Part shown: positions 17,174-26,635 of the stretch, piece by piece | Layout of the letters: every line of letters begins with the position of its first letter | Position numbering within the stretch: position 1 is the stretch's first letter | Source of the DNA: Mycobacterium sp. Aquia_216 | Lineage (GTDB): Bacteria > Actinomycetota > Actinomycetes > Mycobacteriales > Mycobacteriaceae | DNA: 64,000 bases | Assembly: GCF_026723865.1 (NCBI RefSeq) | Contig: NZ_CP113529.1 | Coordinates: 5,642,001 to 5,706,000 of the forward strand | Reading direction: 5' to 3' | The notes under the pieces: model-generated | Databases searched by the model: none | What the model was told of the DNA's origin: nothing | What the model saw: only the letters and a program-made list of their open reading frames with translations | Made by a program: the position numbers and the translations under genes

Positions 17174-17980
17174 ATGCTTCGCGAGGTGAGCGTCGATCCG
17201 GCCTGGCAAAACGCACCCGTAGCCCTGGTGACGATGGAAATCCGTCACCCCGCAACGGATTCCCTCACCGAATCGTCGAGCCGAGAACTCAAACGCCTGC
17301 TCGCCGACGAGCTGCCGATCGAACGCCAAGCTCAGGACGTCGCGTGGGGGGTGGGCCCCGGGGGTGGTCCGGCACCAACGGCCGAGAATTTCGTGCGTTA
17401 CGTCAACCGGAACGGCACGCTGGGGGCCTCGATCAAAACCCAGGCGATCATCATCGAATCCACCGCCTACTCCACCTTCGAGGCGTTGTCCGACGTCGCG
17501 ATGCGCGTCGTCGAGGCGCGTGCACAGGTGTCGTCGATCGTCGGGGTGGAACGTATCGGTCTGCGCTACCTCCTCGAGATCCGCGTCCCGCTGGGCGCCG
17601 ACGGCCGCATTGACTGGGCCGAATGGATCGCCGAGCCCCTGCTCGGGCCGCAACGCATCGCGCCCGGCGGGCTGGCCTTGACCGAATGGCAGGGCGCGGC
17701 GGTCTACCGCGAACCGCAACCGGGCAAATCGCTGATCGTGCGCTACGGGCCTGGCCTGGGCCAGGCCCTCGATCCCAACTACTACCTGCGCCGGACCATC
17801 CCGGCGCAGCCCGGGCCGTTTTTCCAGCTGGACATCGACAGCTTCTGGACCCCGGTCTCCTCGATCCCCGAATACAACCGGGATGCCGTCCGCGCGACTT
17901 TTCACAACCTCTACGAGCCGGCTCGTGCGGTGTTCCAGGAAATGCTCAGCAGCCGGCTAAGGGATGACTTACTCGGCTGA
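17174..17980 (+). CDS. TIGR04255-type conserved protein (Rv0831c homologue)
   Basis: 268 residues from ATG 17174, chosen because it fits the length of the M. tuberculosis homologue; ATG 17141 would add 11 residues, and neither start has a good ribosome-binding site. The opening VDPAWQNAPVALVTMEIRHP resembles the N-terminal segment of TIGR04255 proteins, soluble proteins of unknown role, some near conflict systems. No catalytic motif is evident. It is isolated, with the next gene convergent 15 bp away. Confidence 0.75.
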   Translation: MLREVSVDPAWQNAPVALVTMEIRHPATDSLTESSSRELKRLLADELPIERQAQDVAWGVGPGGGPAPTAENFVRYVNRNGTLGASIKTQAIIIESTAYSTFEALSDVAMRVVEARAQVSSIVGVERIGLRYLLEIRVPLGADGRIDWAEWIAEPLLGPQRIAPGGLALTEWQGAAVYREPQPGKSLIVRYGPGLGQALDPNYYLRRTIPAQPGPFFQLDIDSFWTPVSSIPEYNRDAVRATFHNLYEPARAVFQEMLSSRLRDDLLG

Positions 17981-17995
17981 CACCTGTGTTCGGCC

Positions 17996-18895
17996 TTAGC
18001 CCCTGAGCACCGCACTGCTATAGGTGACATCGGCGAAGGCCTGCGCGACGTCGTCATCAGGATAGTGAAAACCGTTGGCCGCGTGCAGTTCCTTGACGGT
18101 GTGCGACGACACGCTCCAGCCGCGCTGCTTGAGGTGGTCGACGAGATGGCTGCGCTCGCCGTGATAGACGAGCTCGTTGAAATCGACTTCGAACCCGAGT
18201 TCTCTCATCCGGTCGTGGTGTGCGCGCCAGCGGGGGTCGGCGAAAATCGCTGTGTCAGGCACGAATTCGAAGGCCAGCCGGCTGCCGGGGGCACTGAGCG
18301 CGGTGACGCTGTCGAACAGCGCGTCCTGCGCCTCGTCGGGCAGGTACACCACCAACCCCTCGGCGCTCCACGCCGAGGGGGCCTTCGGGTCGAACCCCGC
18401 GGCCTGTAGCGCACTGGCCCAGTCGTCGCGCAGATCGACGGCCACGGTGCGCCGCTCGGCGATCGGCTTTGCACCGAGATCGCCCAGGGTCGCGGTCTTG
18501 AACTCGATCACGTCGGGCATGTCGACCTCGTAGACGACGGTGCCCGCCGGCCACGGTAAGCGGTAGGCGCGTGCATCCAGACCCGAGGCGAGAATCACCG
18601 CCTGAGCGACACCGCTCTGCGCGCCCGAAAGGAAGAACTGGTCGTAAAACCTTGTGCGACAGGCCATTCCCTGCGCCATCCGCAATGGATCGAACCCGGC
18701 TTCGCCACCGACCGGAATCTCGCCGTTGACCAACCGGACGTACACATCAATTCCGACCGCGCGCACCAACGGCGCGGCGAAGGGGTCGTCGATCAACTTC
18801 TCGGCGCTGGAGAGCGCCCGCTGGGCGGCGACCATGGTTGCCGTGGCCCCGACGCTTGTCGCGAGGTCCCAGCGATCACGATCGGTGCGCGCCAT
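17996..18895 (-). CDS. SAM-dependent methyltransferase, Rv0830 family
   Basis: 299 residues from ATG 18895, with GAGGGAG upstream; the frame extends further 5' but that part is non-coding. It belongs to the mycobacterial putative SAM methyltransferase family (leucine carboxyl methyltransferase-like fold): opening [30 protein letters not shown]-site segment [25 protein letters not shown], and EGLVVYLP. The substrate is unknown for most of this large family. It is divergent from the deaminase gene. Confidence 0.9.
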   Translation of the reverse strand: MARTDRDRWDLATSVGATATMVAAQRALSSAEKLIDDPFAAPLVRAVGIDVYVRLVNGEIPVGGEAGFDPLRMAQGMACRTRFYDQFFLSGAQSGVAQAVILASGLDARAYRLPWPAGTVVYEVDMPDVIEFKTATLGDLGAKPIAERRTVAVDLRDDWASALQAAGFDPKAPSAWSAEGLVVYLPDEAQDALFDSVTALSAPGSRLAFEFVPDTAIFADPRWRAHHDRMRELGFEVDFNELVYHGERSHLVDHLKQRGWSVSSHTVKELHAANGFHYPDDDVAQAFADVTYSSAVLRG

Positions 18896-18976
18896 GGTGC
18901 TCCCTCGGTCCGAATTCCCAACACATATAGGCAAGCTAGTTAGTACCACAGCCCCGGCGGCGGGGCTCACCGGGAC

Positions 18977-18982
18977 TACTCT
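18977..18982 (+). promoter_or_regulatory. -10 box of a leaderless transcript
   Basis: TACTCT ends 6 bp before GTG 18989, so transcription should begin at the start codon of the deaminase gene. Confidence 0.55.
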
Positions 18983-18988
18983 CGATCC

Positions 18989-19522
18989 GTGACCGACTTT
19001 GCCCAGCGGACAATTGACCTGGCCCGCCACAACGTCGCTGAAGGCGGCCGACCATTTGCGACGGTGATCGTCAAAGACGGCGAGGTACTTGCCGAGAGCG
19101 CCAACAAGGTCGCCCAGACCAACGACCCGACCGCGCACGCCGAGATCCTGGCGATCCGAGAGGCGTGCATGAAGCTGGGCACCGAGCACCTGGTCGGCGC
19201 GACGATTTACGTGATGGCCCACCCGTGTCCGATGTGCCTGGGCTCGCTGTACTACTGCTCCCCCAAAGAAGTCATCTTCTTGATCACCCGCGAATCTTAT
19301 GAGCAGTACTACCTCGATGACCGCAAATACTTCGAGGTCTCAACGTTTTACGACGAATTCTCGAAGGACTGGGACCAACGGCGCCTGCCGATGCGGTACC
19401 AGCCTCGGGACAGCGCCGTCGAGGTCTACCGGTTGTGGAACGAACGCAACGGTGGCGACCGCAAATCTACGGTCGTCCCAGCCTCCGAGCCGCTGAGTCG
19501 TCAGGAGACCTTGGGACAGTAA
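18989..19522 (+). CDS. Nucleoside/guanine deaminase family protein
   Basis: 177 residues from a leaderless GTG. Cytidine deaminase-like zinc site: THAEIL (His and catalytic Glu) and PCPMC (two Cys). Length and the long C-terminal extension fit guanine or cytosine deaminase-type proteins (the Rv0828c region has a deaminase in M. tuberculosis); it is not tRNA deaminase TadA by context. It probably acts in purine or pyrimidine salvage. The 3' end overlaps the convergent DUF2236 gene by 22 bp. Confidence 0.85.
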   Translation: MTDFAQRTIDLARHNVAEGGRPFATVIVKDGEVLAESANKVAQTNDPTAHAEILAIREACMKLGTEHLVGATIYVMAHPCPMCLGSLYYCSPKEVIFLITRESYEQYYLDDRKYFEVSTFYDEFSKDWDQRRLPMRYQPRDSAVEVYRLWNERNGGDRKSTVVPASEPLSRQETLGQ

Positions 19523-20565
19523 TGCATTGGGTTATCGCGCTCATCTAGCGGCGGCAGGTTGCGCGCGGGTGTGTGCACGAGCGGCGCGTTGGCCGCGATC
19601 CGCCCGGCCGCACGATCCAAACCGGCCCTGGCCCTCGGGTGTTTACGGAATCGTGTTGGCACACAAGTGAAAACGAGACGAATGAGGTCGCCCAGGCGCC
19701 GGTGCAGCCATTCGTCGCGTCGCGACCACCGGTAGCCCATCAGCCGGCGCACCGGTGGATCGTAGAGACCGACGGTGAACCAGACGAAGAACGGCGCCAG
19801 CAGCTTGCGCTGAGCCGCCCACAACCAGTCCGGAGCCATTCGGGCAAATGGCGGTTTGGGCAGGTCGGTCAGATCCAGCACGGCACGTGCGGCCTCGTTG
19901 TCCTCTAACACGTTGCGGCACATGTGTTCCCAATAGACCTGAAATTCCTCCCAGGACGCGGGCACCGGCCGCATGCTCATGCCGTACATCCGGTACCAGT
20001 CGACATGTTCGTCGAACAGCTGGCGCTTCTGCGCCTCGGTCAACCCACCGCAAAACCGTTCGGCCACATGAATAGTCCCGACGAAGAAGGTGGCATGCGC
20101 CCAGTAGAAGACATCGGGGTTCAGCGCGTGGTAGCGACGGCCCTGCTCGTCAACACCCTTGATGTCGACGTGATAGTCGCGCACCTCGCTGCCGGTGACT
20201 GAGGCACGGTCGCCGTCGAAGACGACTCCGCCGATCGGATACAACGACCGCAGCAGGCGCGGCCAGCGTTCCCGGAAGAACGTCGAGTGATCGATGACCG
20301 CCGCGCCCAGTTGCGGGTGCATGTTCTGCATGGATCCCGCCCACGGCCCCTGCAACATGCCGCGCCAATCCCCGAAGTACCGCCACGTCAGGGAATCGGG
20401 ACCGAGCGGGATCGGCGGCGCCGCATATCCCGACGGGGACACCGGACACCCGCTGGCGACAGCGCCGGGCTCAACACCAGAAATTGCCATATCGTCGACG
20501 GTGGTTGTGTCGCTACCAGCTTCGGCGCTGGTCAGTGGGCAGGCTGCGGACGTATCTTTGGTCAC
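19501..20565 (-). CDS. MpaB-like oxygenase family protein (DUF2236, Rv0826 homologue)
   Basis: 354 residues from GTG 20565, with AGGAAA 8 bp upstream. The DUF2236 core shows the DHSTFF, YWAHATFF and HVDWYRMYGMSMRPVP segments, whose histidines and arginines are the likely haem-binding positions of latex-oxygenase/MpaB-type proteins. An N-terminal ~50-residue hydrophilic extension precedes it. The substrate is not known in mycobacteria. It is divergent from the TetR gene, with a palindrome between them, so the TetR protein probably regulates it. Confidence 0.85.
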   Translation of the reverse strand: MTKDTSAACPLTSAEAGSDTTTVDDMAISGVEPGAVASGCPVSPSGYAAPPIPLGPDSLTWRYFGDWRGMLQGPWAGSMQNMHPQLGAAVIDHSTFFRERWPRLLRSLYPIGGVVFDGDRASVTGSEVRDYHVDIKGVDEQGRRYHALNPDVFYWAHATFFVGTIHVAERFCGGLTEAQKRQLFDEHVDWYRMYGMSMRPVPASWEEFQVYWEHMCRNVLEDNEAARAVLDLTDLPKPPFARMAPDWLWAAQRKLLAPFFVWFTVGLYDPPVRRLMGYRWSRRDEWLHRRLGDLIRLVFTCVPTRFRKHPRARAGLDRAAGRIAANAPLVHTPARNLPPLDERDNPMHYCPKVS

Positions 20566-20595
20566 TATTGGGTTTCCTGTAGCTAGCCGAAATTC

Positions 20596-20613
20596 TGACT
20601 ACGTACGTTGTCA
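20596..20613. promoter_or_regulatory. Near-perfect 18-bp palindrome, candidate TetR operator
   Basis: TGACTACGT-ACGTTGTCA is symmetric except for one position per half. It sits in the 68-bp divergent promoter between the DUF2236 gene and the TetR gene, where it could control both. Confidence 0.65.
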
Positions 20614-20633
20614 ATTTTAAGCTTAGGAGCGAT

Positions 20634-21245
20634 GTGCAGTCCGGTCAACGACGGGGCCGTTGGTCAGGGGTCCCCCTGGAAAGTCGTCACGCCCTCCGCC
20701 GCGACAACCTCATCGCCGCCGGCGTGCAGTTACTGGGCAGCGAGCGCGGGCCCGCACTGACCGTTCGCGCCGTGTGCCGCAAGGCCGCGCTGACCGAACG
20801 ATACTTCTATGAGAGCTTCTCCGACCGCGACGAATTCGTGCGCGCTGTGTACGACGACGTCTGCGCGCGGGCCATGACGACCCTCACCTCGGCGGACACC
20901 CCTCGCGAGGCCGTCGAGCAGTTCGTCGAGCTGATGGTCGACGACCCGGTGCGCGGGCGGGTGCTGCTCCTGGCTCCGGCCGTCGAGCCGATCCTGACCC
21001 AGTCGGGCGCGGAGTGGATGCCCAGCTTCATCGATCTGCTGCAGCGCAAGCTGTCCAGCATCGGCGATCCGGTGCTGCAGAAGATGATCGCCACCAGCCT
21101 GGTCGGCGGTTTGACGAGTCTGTTCACCGCGTATCTGAACAGGCAACTCGGGGCCACCCGCAAGCAATTCATCGACTACTGCGTGAACATGCTTTTCAAC
21201 ACGGCGGCCCCGTATGTACCGCCGTCCGACGGGGTATCTCCGTAG
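20634..21245 (+). CDS. TetR-family transcriptional regulator (Rv0825c homologue)
   Basis: 203 residues from GTG 20634, with AGGAG upstream. The N-terminal helix-turn-helix covers about 18-65 (LTVRAVCRKAALTERYFYESFSDRDEF). The C-terminal helical domain should bind a ligand and dimerise. Neighbours are a divergent DUF2236 protein and the downstream desaturase desA1, so it may sense a lipid or lipid-like molecule. Confidence 0.9.
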   Translation: MQSGQRRGRWSGVPLESRHALRRDNLIAAGVQLLGSERGPALTVRAVCRKAALTERYFYESFSDRDEFVRAVYDDVCARAMTTLTSADTPREAVEQFVELMVDDPVRGRVLLLAPAVEPILTQSGAEWMPSFIDLLQRKLSSIGDPVLQKMIATSLVGGLTSLFTAYLNRQLGATRKQFIDYCVNMLFNTAAPYVPPSDGVSP

Positions 21246-21344
21246 CGGCCCGTTCGTCCGGCCCCGAGCATGCGCAGCAATGGGATCAATTTGTGACTTG
21301 CCGCGCCCTGTCGGAACTTGATGCAACTGATCGACACAGATATA

Positions 21345-21373
21345 TTGACTGCAACCACTAGACACAGATAACT
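21345..21373 (+). promoter_or_regulatory. Probable desA1 promoter
   Basis: TTGACT (21345-21350) and ATAACT (21368-21373) with a 17-bp spacer; the start codon follows 9 bp later, so the leader would be very short. Confidence 0.5.
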
Positions 21374-21382
21374 GGGGGTGTC

Positions 21383-22405
21383 ATGTCAGGCGATCTGACC
21401 CAGATGCAACTGCTACACGAACTCGAGCCGGTCGTCGAGAAGTACCTGAACCGGCACCTGAGCATGCATAAGGCTTGGAACCCGCACGACTACATCCCGT
21501 GGTCGGACGGGAAGAACTTCTACGCGCTCGGTGGACAGGAGTGGCACCCCGAGCAGAGCAAACTCTCCGACCTCGCCCAGGTGGCGATGGTGCAGAACCT
21601 GATGACGGAAGACAATCTGCCCTCCTATCACCGCGAGATCGCGATGAACTTCGGCCTCGACGGGCCCTGGGGCACGTGGGTCAACCGCTGGACCGCCGAA
21701 GAGAACCGGCACGGCATCGCGCTGCGGGACTACCTCGTGGTGACCCGCGCGGTCGACCCCGTCGAGCTGGAGAAGCTGCGCATCGAGGTGGTCAACCGCG
21801 GCTTCAGCCCGGGCCAGAACCACCAAGTCCGAGCCGACCTGTTCGCCGATAGCTTGTTCGATTCGGTCATCTATGTCACGTTCCAGGAACTGGCGACCCG
21901 GATTTCGCACCGCAACACGGGCAAAGCCTGCAACGAGCCGATCGCCGACCAGCTGCTGGGCAAGATCTCGGCTGACGAGAACCTGCACATGATCTTCTAC
22001 CGCGACGTCAGCGAGGCCGGGTTCGAGGTTAATCCCAACCAGGCGATGAAGTCGCTGCACAAGATCCTGCGTAACTTCCAGATGCCGGGCTACCAGGTGC
22101 CGGAGTTCCGGCGCAAGGCCGTGTTCATCGCCGTCGGGGGCGTCTACGACCCGCGCATCCACCTCGAGGAGGTCGTGATGCCGGTGCTGAAGAAATGGCG
22201 CATCTTCGAACGCGAAGACTTCACGGGTGAAGCAGCCGCGCTTCGCGACGACCTTGCCCTGCTGATCAAGGAACTCGAACAGGCCTGCGACAAGTTCGAG
22301 GTGTCCAAGCAGCGCCAGCTCGACCGGGAACTGCGTACGGGCAAGAAGACGACCGCCAACGAGCTGCACCAAACCGCCGGCAAGCTCGTGATGAGCCGCC
22401 GGTAG
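21383..22405 (+). CDS. desA1: Acyl-[ACP] desaturase DesA1
   Basis: 340 residues from ATG 21383, the length of mycobacterial DesA1 (Rv0824c). The di-iron ligand motifs EENRHG and DENLHM of plant-type soluble acyl-ACP desaturases are intact, with the paired E-x-x-H helices around EDNLPSYH and FQELATRISH. It introduces a double bond into meromycolate precursors bound to ACP and is essential for mycolic acid synthesis in mycobacteria. The next gene, dusB, starts 8 bp downstream and is probably co-transcribed. Confidence 0.95.
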   Translation: MSGDLTQMQLLHELEPVVEKYLNRHLSMHKAWNPHDYIPWSDGKNFYALGGQEWHPEQSKLSDLAQVAMVQNLMTEDNLPSYHREIAMNFGLDGPWGTWVNRWTAEENRHGIALRDYLVVTRAVDPVELEKLRIEVVNRGFSPGQNHQVRADLFADSLFDSVIYVTFQELATRISHRNTGKACNEPIADQLLGKISADENLHMIFYRDVSEAGFEVNPNQAMKSLHKILRNFQMPGYQVPEFRRKAVFIAVGGVYDPRIHLEEVVMPVLKKWRIFEREDFTGEAAALRDDLALLIKELEQACDKFEVSKQRQLDRELRTGKKTTANELHQTAGKLVMSRR

Positions 22406-22412
22406 TCCGGCC

Positions 22413-23546
22413 TTGCGCATCGGCCCGATCGCGCTCGCCAGCCCGGTGGTGCTGGCCCCGATGGCGGGCGTGACCAATGTTGCATTCCGGACGCTGTGCC
22501 GTGAACTAGAGCAGTCCAAGGTCGGCACGGTCAGCGGACTCTACGTCTGCGAGATGGTGACCGCGCGTGCCCTCGTCGAGCGCCATCCGGTCACGATGCA
22601 CATGACGACGTTCTCCCCGGACGAATCGCCGCGCTCGCTGCAGCTTTACACCGTCGACCCCGCCACCACCTACGCGGCGGCGAAGATGATCGCCGACGAG
22701 GGCCTGGCCGACCACATCGACATGAACTTCGGCTGCCCGGTGCCCAAGGTCACCAAGCGCGGCGGCGGCGCGGCGCTGCCGTTCAAGCGGAGGCTGTTCG
22801 GCCAGATCGTGGCGGCGGCGGTACGCGCGACCGACGGTACCGACATACCGGTGACGGTGAAGTTTCGCATTGGCATTGACGACGAGCACCACACGCACCT
22901 GGACGCCGGCCGCATCGCCGAGGCCGAAGGCGCGGCCGCGGTGGCATTGCATGCTCGCACGGCAGCGCAGCGTTACTCCGGCACCGCCGATTGGGAGCAG
23001 ATCGCGCTACTCAAGCAGCAGGTGCAGACGATTCCGGTGCTGGGCAACGGCGATATCTACGACGCCAGCGATGCGCTGACCATGATGGCCAGCACGGGGT
23101 GCGACGGTGTCGTCATCGGCCGCGGTTGCCTGGGGCGGCCGTGGCTGTTCGCCGAACTGTCGGCCGCATTCACCGGCGGCCGGGCCCCCACTCCGCCGAC
23201 GCTCGGCGAGGTCGCCGACATCGTGCGACGGCACGGCGAATTGCTCACCGCGCATTTCGGCGAGGACAAGGGCATGCGCGACATTCGCAAGCACGTCGCC
23301 TGGTATCTGCACGGCTTCCCGGCCGGATCTGACTTGCGGCGAGCGCTGGCCTTGGTCAAGACGCGCGACGAACTCGACGCTCTGCTGGACCGGCTGGACG
23401 GCACCGTCCCCTTTCCGGAAGCGGCGACGGGACCGCGCGGCCGGCAGGGCTCGGCCGCCCGGGTGTCGCTGCCCGAAGGCTGGCTGCGCGACCCCGATGA
23501 CTGCACGGTGCCGGCGGGAGCCGATGTCATGCACTCCGGCGGCTGA
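22413..23546 (+). CDS. dusB: tRNA-dihydrouridine synthase
   Basis: 377 residues from TTG 22413 (the conserved start RIGPIALASPVVLAPMAGVTN leaves no better choice). FMN-dependent TIM barrel with catalytic C108 in MNFGCPVPK, KFRIGIDD, HARTAAQRYSG and the phosphate-binding GCDGVVIGRG. It reduces specific uridines in the tRNA D-loop. It matches Rv0823c, including a C-terminal extension past the helical domain. Probably in an operon with desA1. Confidence 0.93.
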   Translation: MRIGPIALASPVVLAPMAGVTNVAFRTLCRELEQSKVGTVSGLYVCEMVTARALVERHPVTMHMTTFSPDESPRSLQLYTVDPATTYAAAKMIADEGLADHIDMNFGCPVPKVTKRGGGAALPFKRRLFGQIVAAAVRATDGTDIPVTVKFRIGIDDEHHTHLDAGRIAEAEGAAAVALHARTAAQRYSGTADWEQIALLKQQVQTIPVLGNGDIYDASDALTMMASTGCDGVVIGRGCLGRPWLFAELSAAFTGGRAPTPPTLGEVADIVRRHGELLTAHFGEDKGMRDIRKHVAWYLHGFPAGSDLRRALALVKTRDELDALLDRLDGTVPFPEAATGPRGRQGSAARVSLPEGWLRDPDDCTVPAGADVMHSGG

Positions 23547-23769
23547 GCCGAACCCCGCTCGAAATCGCGTCCGGGACGATAAGTCAGTACGATGTGGACC
23601 TTGCTGAATTGCGCTTGGGCGGCGGTTGGTTTAACCCGCTGCACAGGGGCTACGGAATACGGCGCGACCCAACGGGTAGCGAAGTTGCAGCACTGTTAGC
23701 GCGGCGCTGCGGTGAGTTGGCGCACGGACATCACTGACGGCGGCATCAGAGCTTCGGAGGCGAGTAAGC

Positions 23770-25905
23770 ATGAGTGACGGCGAGGTAGACGCCACTCTTG
23801 GCCATCGCCGCGGCCCCCGCGACCACCGACCGGCCACCCCGACCTCGTCCGTCGCACTGAGTGCCGCGCCGTGGGAGCGATTCGCCGAACCACCCGCCGA
23901 CGACAGCGTCCACCGATGGCAGATCGAGCCGCCCGCCGAGCCGGCCGCGGACGCGCCCAGTGAGACCGTCGAGCCGTCTGCACGCGGCGCCGCAAAAGGC
24001 GGGAGCCACGCCTCCGGTGCGCTCAGCGTCGCCGACCTGCTTGCCAAAGTCGGGGCCAGTTCCACCGGCACCCGTCACCGCCGCGCCGCCCTCGACGAGG
24101 AATCTGGCGAGCCCGATCCGGAGATGCCCATCGACTTAGGGGACACCCAGGTCATCGATATCCCGGCCTACTCGCTCGACGTCGTCTCGGAGGTTCCCGA
24201 CCTCGGGCTCCCGAACTACCCGCACGGCGACGACTCCGAGCCCGACCTCACAGCCGAGGAGCCGACCGAGTCGCACCCGGCCAAGCCGAAACGCATCCGC
24301 CGAGCGAAAGCTCCCACGAACCGGGCACCGAAGCGCCGCAGGCCGATGTTGATGGCCGGTCGCTCGATGGCCGCCCTGTGCGCCGCGGTGGCGCTGGCCC
24401 TGACCGGGGGCGCGTACCAGTGGAGCGCGTCGAAGAACCACCGGCTCAACGTCATCAACGCGCTCGACCCGAACTCCGGCGATATCGTCGACCCCGGTGG
24501 GCAGTACGGCGATGAAGACTTCCTGATCGTCGGCACGGACTCCCGCTCCGGCGCGAACGCCGACATGGGTGCGGGCGACACCGAGGACGCCGGCGGCGCC
24601 CGGTCGGACACCGTGATGCTGGTCAACATCCCGGCCAACCGCAAACGCGTGGTGGCGGTCTCGTTCCCCCGCGACTTGGCGATCACCCCGATGCAGTGCG
24701 AAGCGTGGAACCCCGATACCGGAAAGTACGGACCCCTCTACGACGACAAGACGAAGACGTGGGGATCGAAGATGGTCTACACCGAGACCAAACTGAACTC
24801 GGCGTTCTCCTTCGGCGGCCCGAAATGTCTGGTGAAGGAAATCCAGAAACTGTCCGGTCTGAGCATCAACCGGTTCATCGCCGTCGACTTCTCCGGGTTC
24901 GCCAAGATGGTCGAGGCACTCGGCGGTGTCGAGGTGTGCAGCAAAACCCCGCTGCACGACTACGAGCTCGGTACCGTCCTCGAGCATTCGGGACGCCAGC
25001 TCATCGATGGCCCGACGGCGCTGAACTACGTGCGGGCCCGTCAGGTCACGACGGAGTTCAACGGCGACTACGGCCGCATCAAACGCCAGCAGTTGTTCTT
25101 GTCATCGCTGCTGCGCTCACTGATCTCCGAGGACACGCTGACCGACCTCAACAAGCTCAACAACGTCGTCAACATGTTCATCAGCAACAGCCGCGTGGAC
25201 AATGTCCAGACCAAAGACCTTGTTCAGCTGGGCCGATCGCTGCAGGGCATGGCGGCCGGGCACTTTACCTTCGTCACCGTGCCCACCGGTGTGACGGACC
25301 AGAACGGCGACGAACCGCCGCGGACCGCGGACATGAAGGCACTTTTCAACGCGATCATCGACGACGATCCGCTGCCCGAGGAGAACGACCAGAACGCGCA
25401 GAACCTGGGGACCACACCAACCTCGGGGCCGACCAGCGCACCGACCACCAAGAAGGCACCGCCGCCTAGCGCGGCGCCCGAGGCGCGACGCGAGCAAGTG
25501 ACGACGACCTCGCCTGACGAGGTCACCGTGCGGGTCTCCAATGCGACGGCAGAGAGCGGGCTTGCCGCTACCGCCACCAGCCAGCTCAAGCGGAACGGGT
25601 TCAACGTCATGTCACCCGACGACTATCCGAGTTCGGTGAATGCCACGACGGTGTTCTTCTCGGCCGGCAACGAGCAAGCGGCGGCGACGGTGGCATCGGC
25701 GTTCGCCAATTCAAAGGTTGCGCGGGTTTCCGGCTACGGGCAGGTCGTTCAGGTAGTGCTCGGCCCGGATTTCAAGTCGGTTACCGCTCCCGCGCCCAGT
25801 GGCTCCTCACTCAGTGTGCAGATCGACCGCAACCCGGGCAGCACGCCGACCAAACTGCCGGACGACCTCGCGGTGACGAACGCCGCCGACACCACCTGTG
25901 AATAA
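23770..25905 (+). CDS. LytR-CpsA-Psr family cell-wall glycopolymer transferase (Rv0822c homologue)
   Basis: 711 residues from ATG 23770, with GGAGG 8 bp upstream. A long hydrophilic cytoplasmic N-terminus (~190 residues) leads to one membrane helix (about 193-215). Outside lies the LCP catalytic domain (about 255-430: FLIVGTDSRSG, RSDTVMLVNI, VVAVSFPRDL, DGPTALNYVRARQ). A proline/threonine linker and a LytR_C domain (about 575-665) follow. LCP enzymes attach arabinogalactan or similar polymers to peptidoglycan. The 223 bp before it hold no gene that I can see. Confidence 0.92.
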   Translation: MSDGEVDATLGHRRGPRDHRPATPTSSVALSAAPWERFAEPPADDSVHRWQIEPPAEPAADAPSETVEPSARGAAKGGSHASGALSVADLLAKVGASSTGTRHRRAALDEESGEPDPEMPIDLGDTQVIDIPAYSLDVVSEVPDLGLPNYPHGDDSEPDLTAEEPTESHPAKPKRIRRAKAPTNRAPKRRRPMLMAGRSMAALCAAVALALTGGAYQWSASKNHRLNVINALDPNSGDIVDPGGQYGDEDFLIVGTDSRSGANADMGAGDTEDAGGARSDTVMLVNIPANRKRVVAVSFPRDLAITPMQCEAWNPDTGKYGPLYDDKTKTWGSKMVYTETKLNSAFSFGGPKCLVKEIQKLSGLSINRFIAVDFSGFAKMVEALGGVEVCSKTPLHDYELGTVLEHSGRQLIDGPTALNYVRARQVTTEFNGDYGRIKRQQLFLSSLLRSLISEDTLTDLNKLNNVVNMFISNSRVDNVQTKDLVQLGRSLQGMAAGHFTFVTVPTGVTDQNGDEPPRTADMKALFNAIIDDDPLPEENDQNAQNLGTTPTSGPTSAPTTKKAPPPSAAPEARREQVTTTSPDEVTVRVSNATAESGLAATATSQLKRNGFNVMSPDDYPSSVNATTVFFSAGNEQAAATVASAFANSKVARVSGYGQVVQVVLGPDFKSVTAPAPSGSSLSVQIDRNPGSTPTKLPDDLAVTNAADTTCE

Positions 25906-25949
25906 CCGCATTTCGCCTCAGTAGATCGCCGATTCCGACGCCGAGTAAG

Positions 25950-25955
25950 TAGGCT
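25950..25955 (+). promoter_or_regulatory. -10 box of leaderless phoU transcript
   Basis: TAGGCT ends 7 bp before ATG 25963, so phoU should be leaderless. Confidence 0.55.
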
Positions 25956-25962
25956 TGGCGGC

Positions 25963-26631
25963 ATGCGGACCGCCTACCATGAGCAACTCTCGGATTTATC
26001 CGAGCGCCTTGGCGAGATGTGCGGGCTGGCGGGGGTAGCCATGGAGAAGGCAACTCAGGCACTCCTGCAGGCCGACCTCGTCCTCGCCGAACAGGTGATC
26101 TCCGGCCACGAAGAGATCGCGAATCTGAGTGCTCTCGCCGAGGAGAGCGCCTTCGTGTTGCTGGCGCTGCAGGCACCGGTGGCGGGCGACCTGCGGTCCA
26201 TCGTGAGCGCCATCCAGATGGTGGCCGACATCGACCGGATGGGCGCGCTGGCGCTGCACGTCGCCAAAATCGCCCGCCGGCGCCATCCTCAGCACACATT
26301 GCCCGAAGAGGTCAACGGGTATTTCGCCGAAATGGGCAGAGTCGCAGTCGAATTGGGTAACAGTGCACAAGAGGTGGTGTTGTCCCGTGACCCGGAGAAA
26401 GCCGCCCGGATCCGCGAAGAAGACGACGCGATGGACGATCTGCACCGGCACCTGTTCTCGGTGCTGATGGACCGGGAATGGAAGCACGGCGTGGCGGCGG
26501 CCGTCGACGTGACGTTGCTGGGCCGTTTCTACGAACGTTTCGCCGATCACGCGGTCGAGGTCGCCAGGCGCGTCATCTTCCAGGCCACCGGCAGACTGCC
26601 CGAAGACGAAACGGCGGCGACGACGCAGTAA
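25963..26631 (+). CDS. phoU: PhoU/PhoY2 phosphate signalling protein
   Basis: 222 residues, two PhoU repeats of three helices each, with the metal-binding signatures [19 protein letters not shown]... (about 65-80) and the second-repeat [18 protein letters not shown] (about 185-203). PhoU-type proteins mute the SenX3-RegX3 response when phosphate is sufficient by linking Pst status to the kinase; PhoY2 also affects antibiotic persistence in M. tuberculosis. It converges on pstB with 4 bp between the stop codons. Confidence 0.95.
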   Translation: MRTAYHEQLSDLSERLGEMCGLAGVAMEKATQALLQADLVLAEQVISGHEEIANLSALAEESAFVLLALQAPVAGDLRSIVSAIQMVADIDRMGALALHVAKIARRRHPQHTLPEEVNGYFAEMGRVAVELGNSAQEVVLSRDPEKAARIREEDDAMDDLHRHLFSVLMDREWKHGVAAAVDVTLLGRFYERFADHAVEVARRVIFQATGRLPEDETAATTQ

Positions 26632-26635
26632 GCCC

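Noticed and set aside
21413..22528. 371-residue minus-strand frame antisense to desA1
   Set aside because: Shadow of a well-conserved desaturase with all catalytic motifs.
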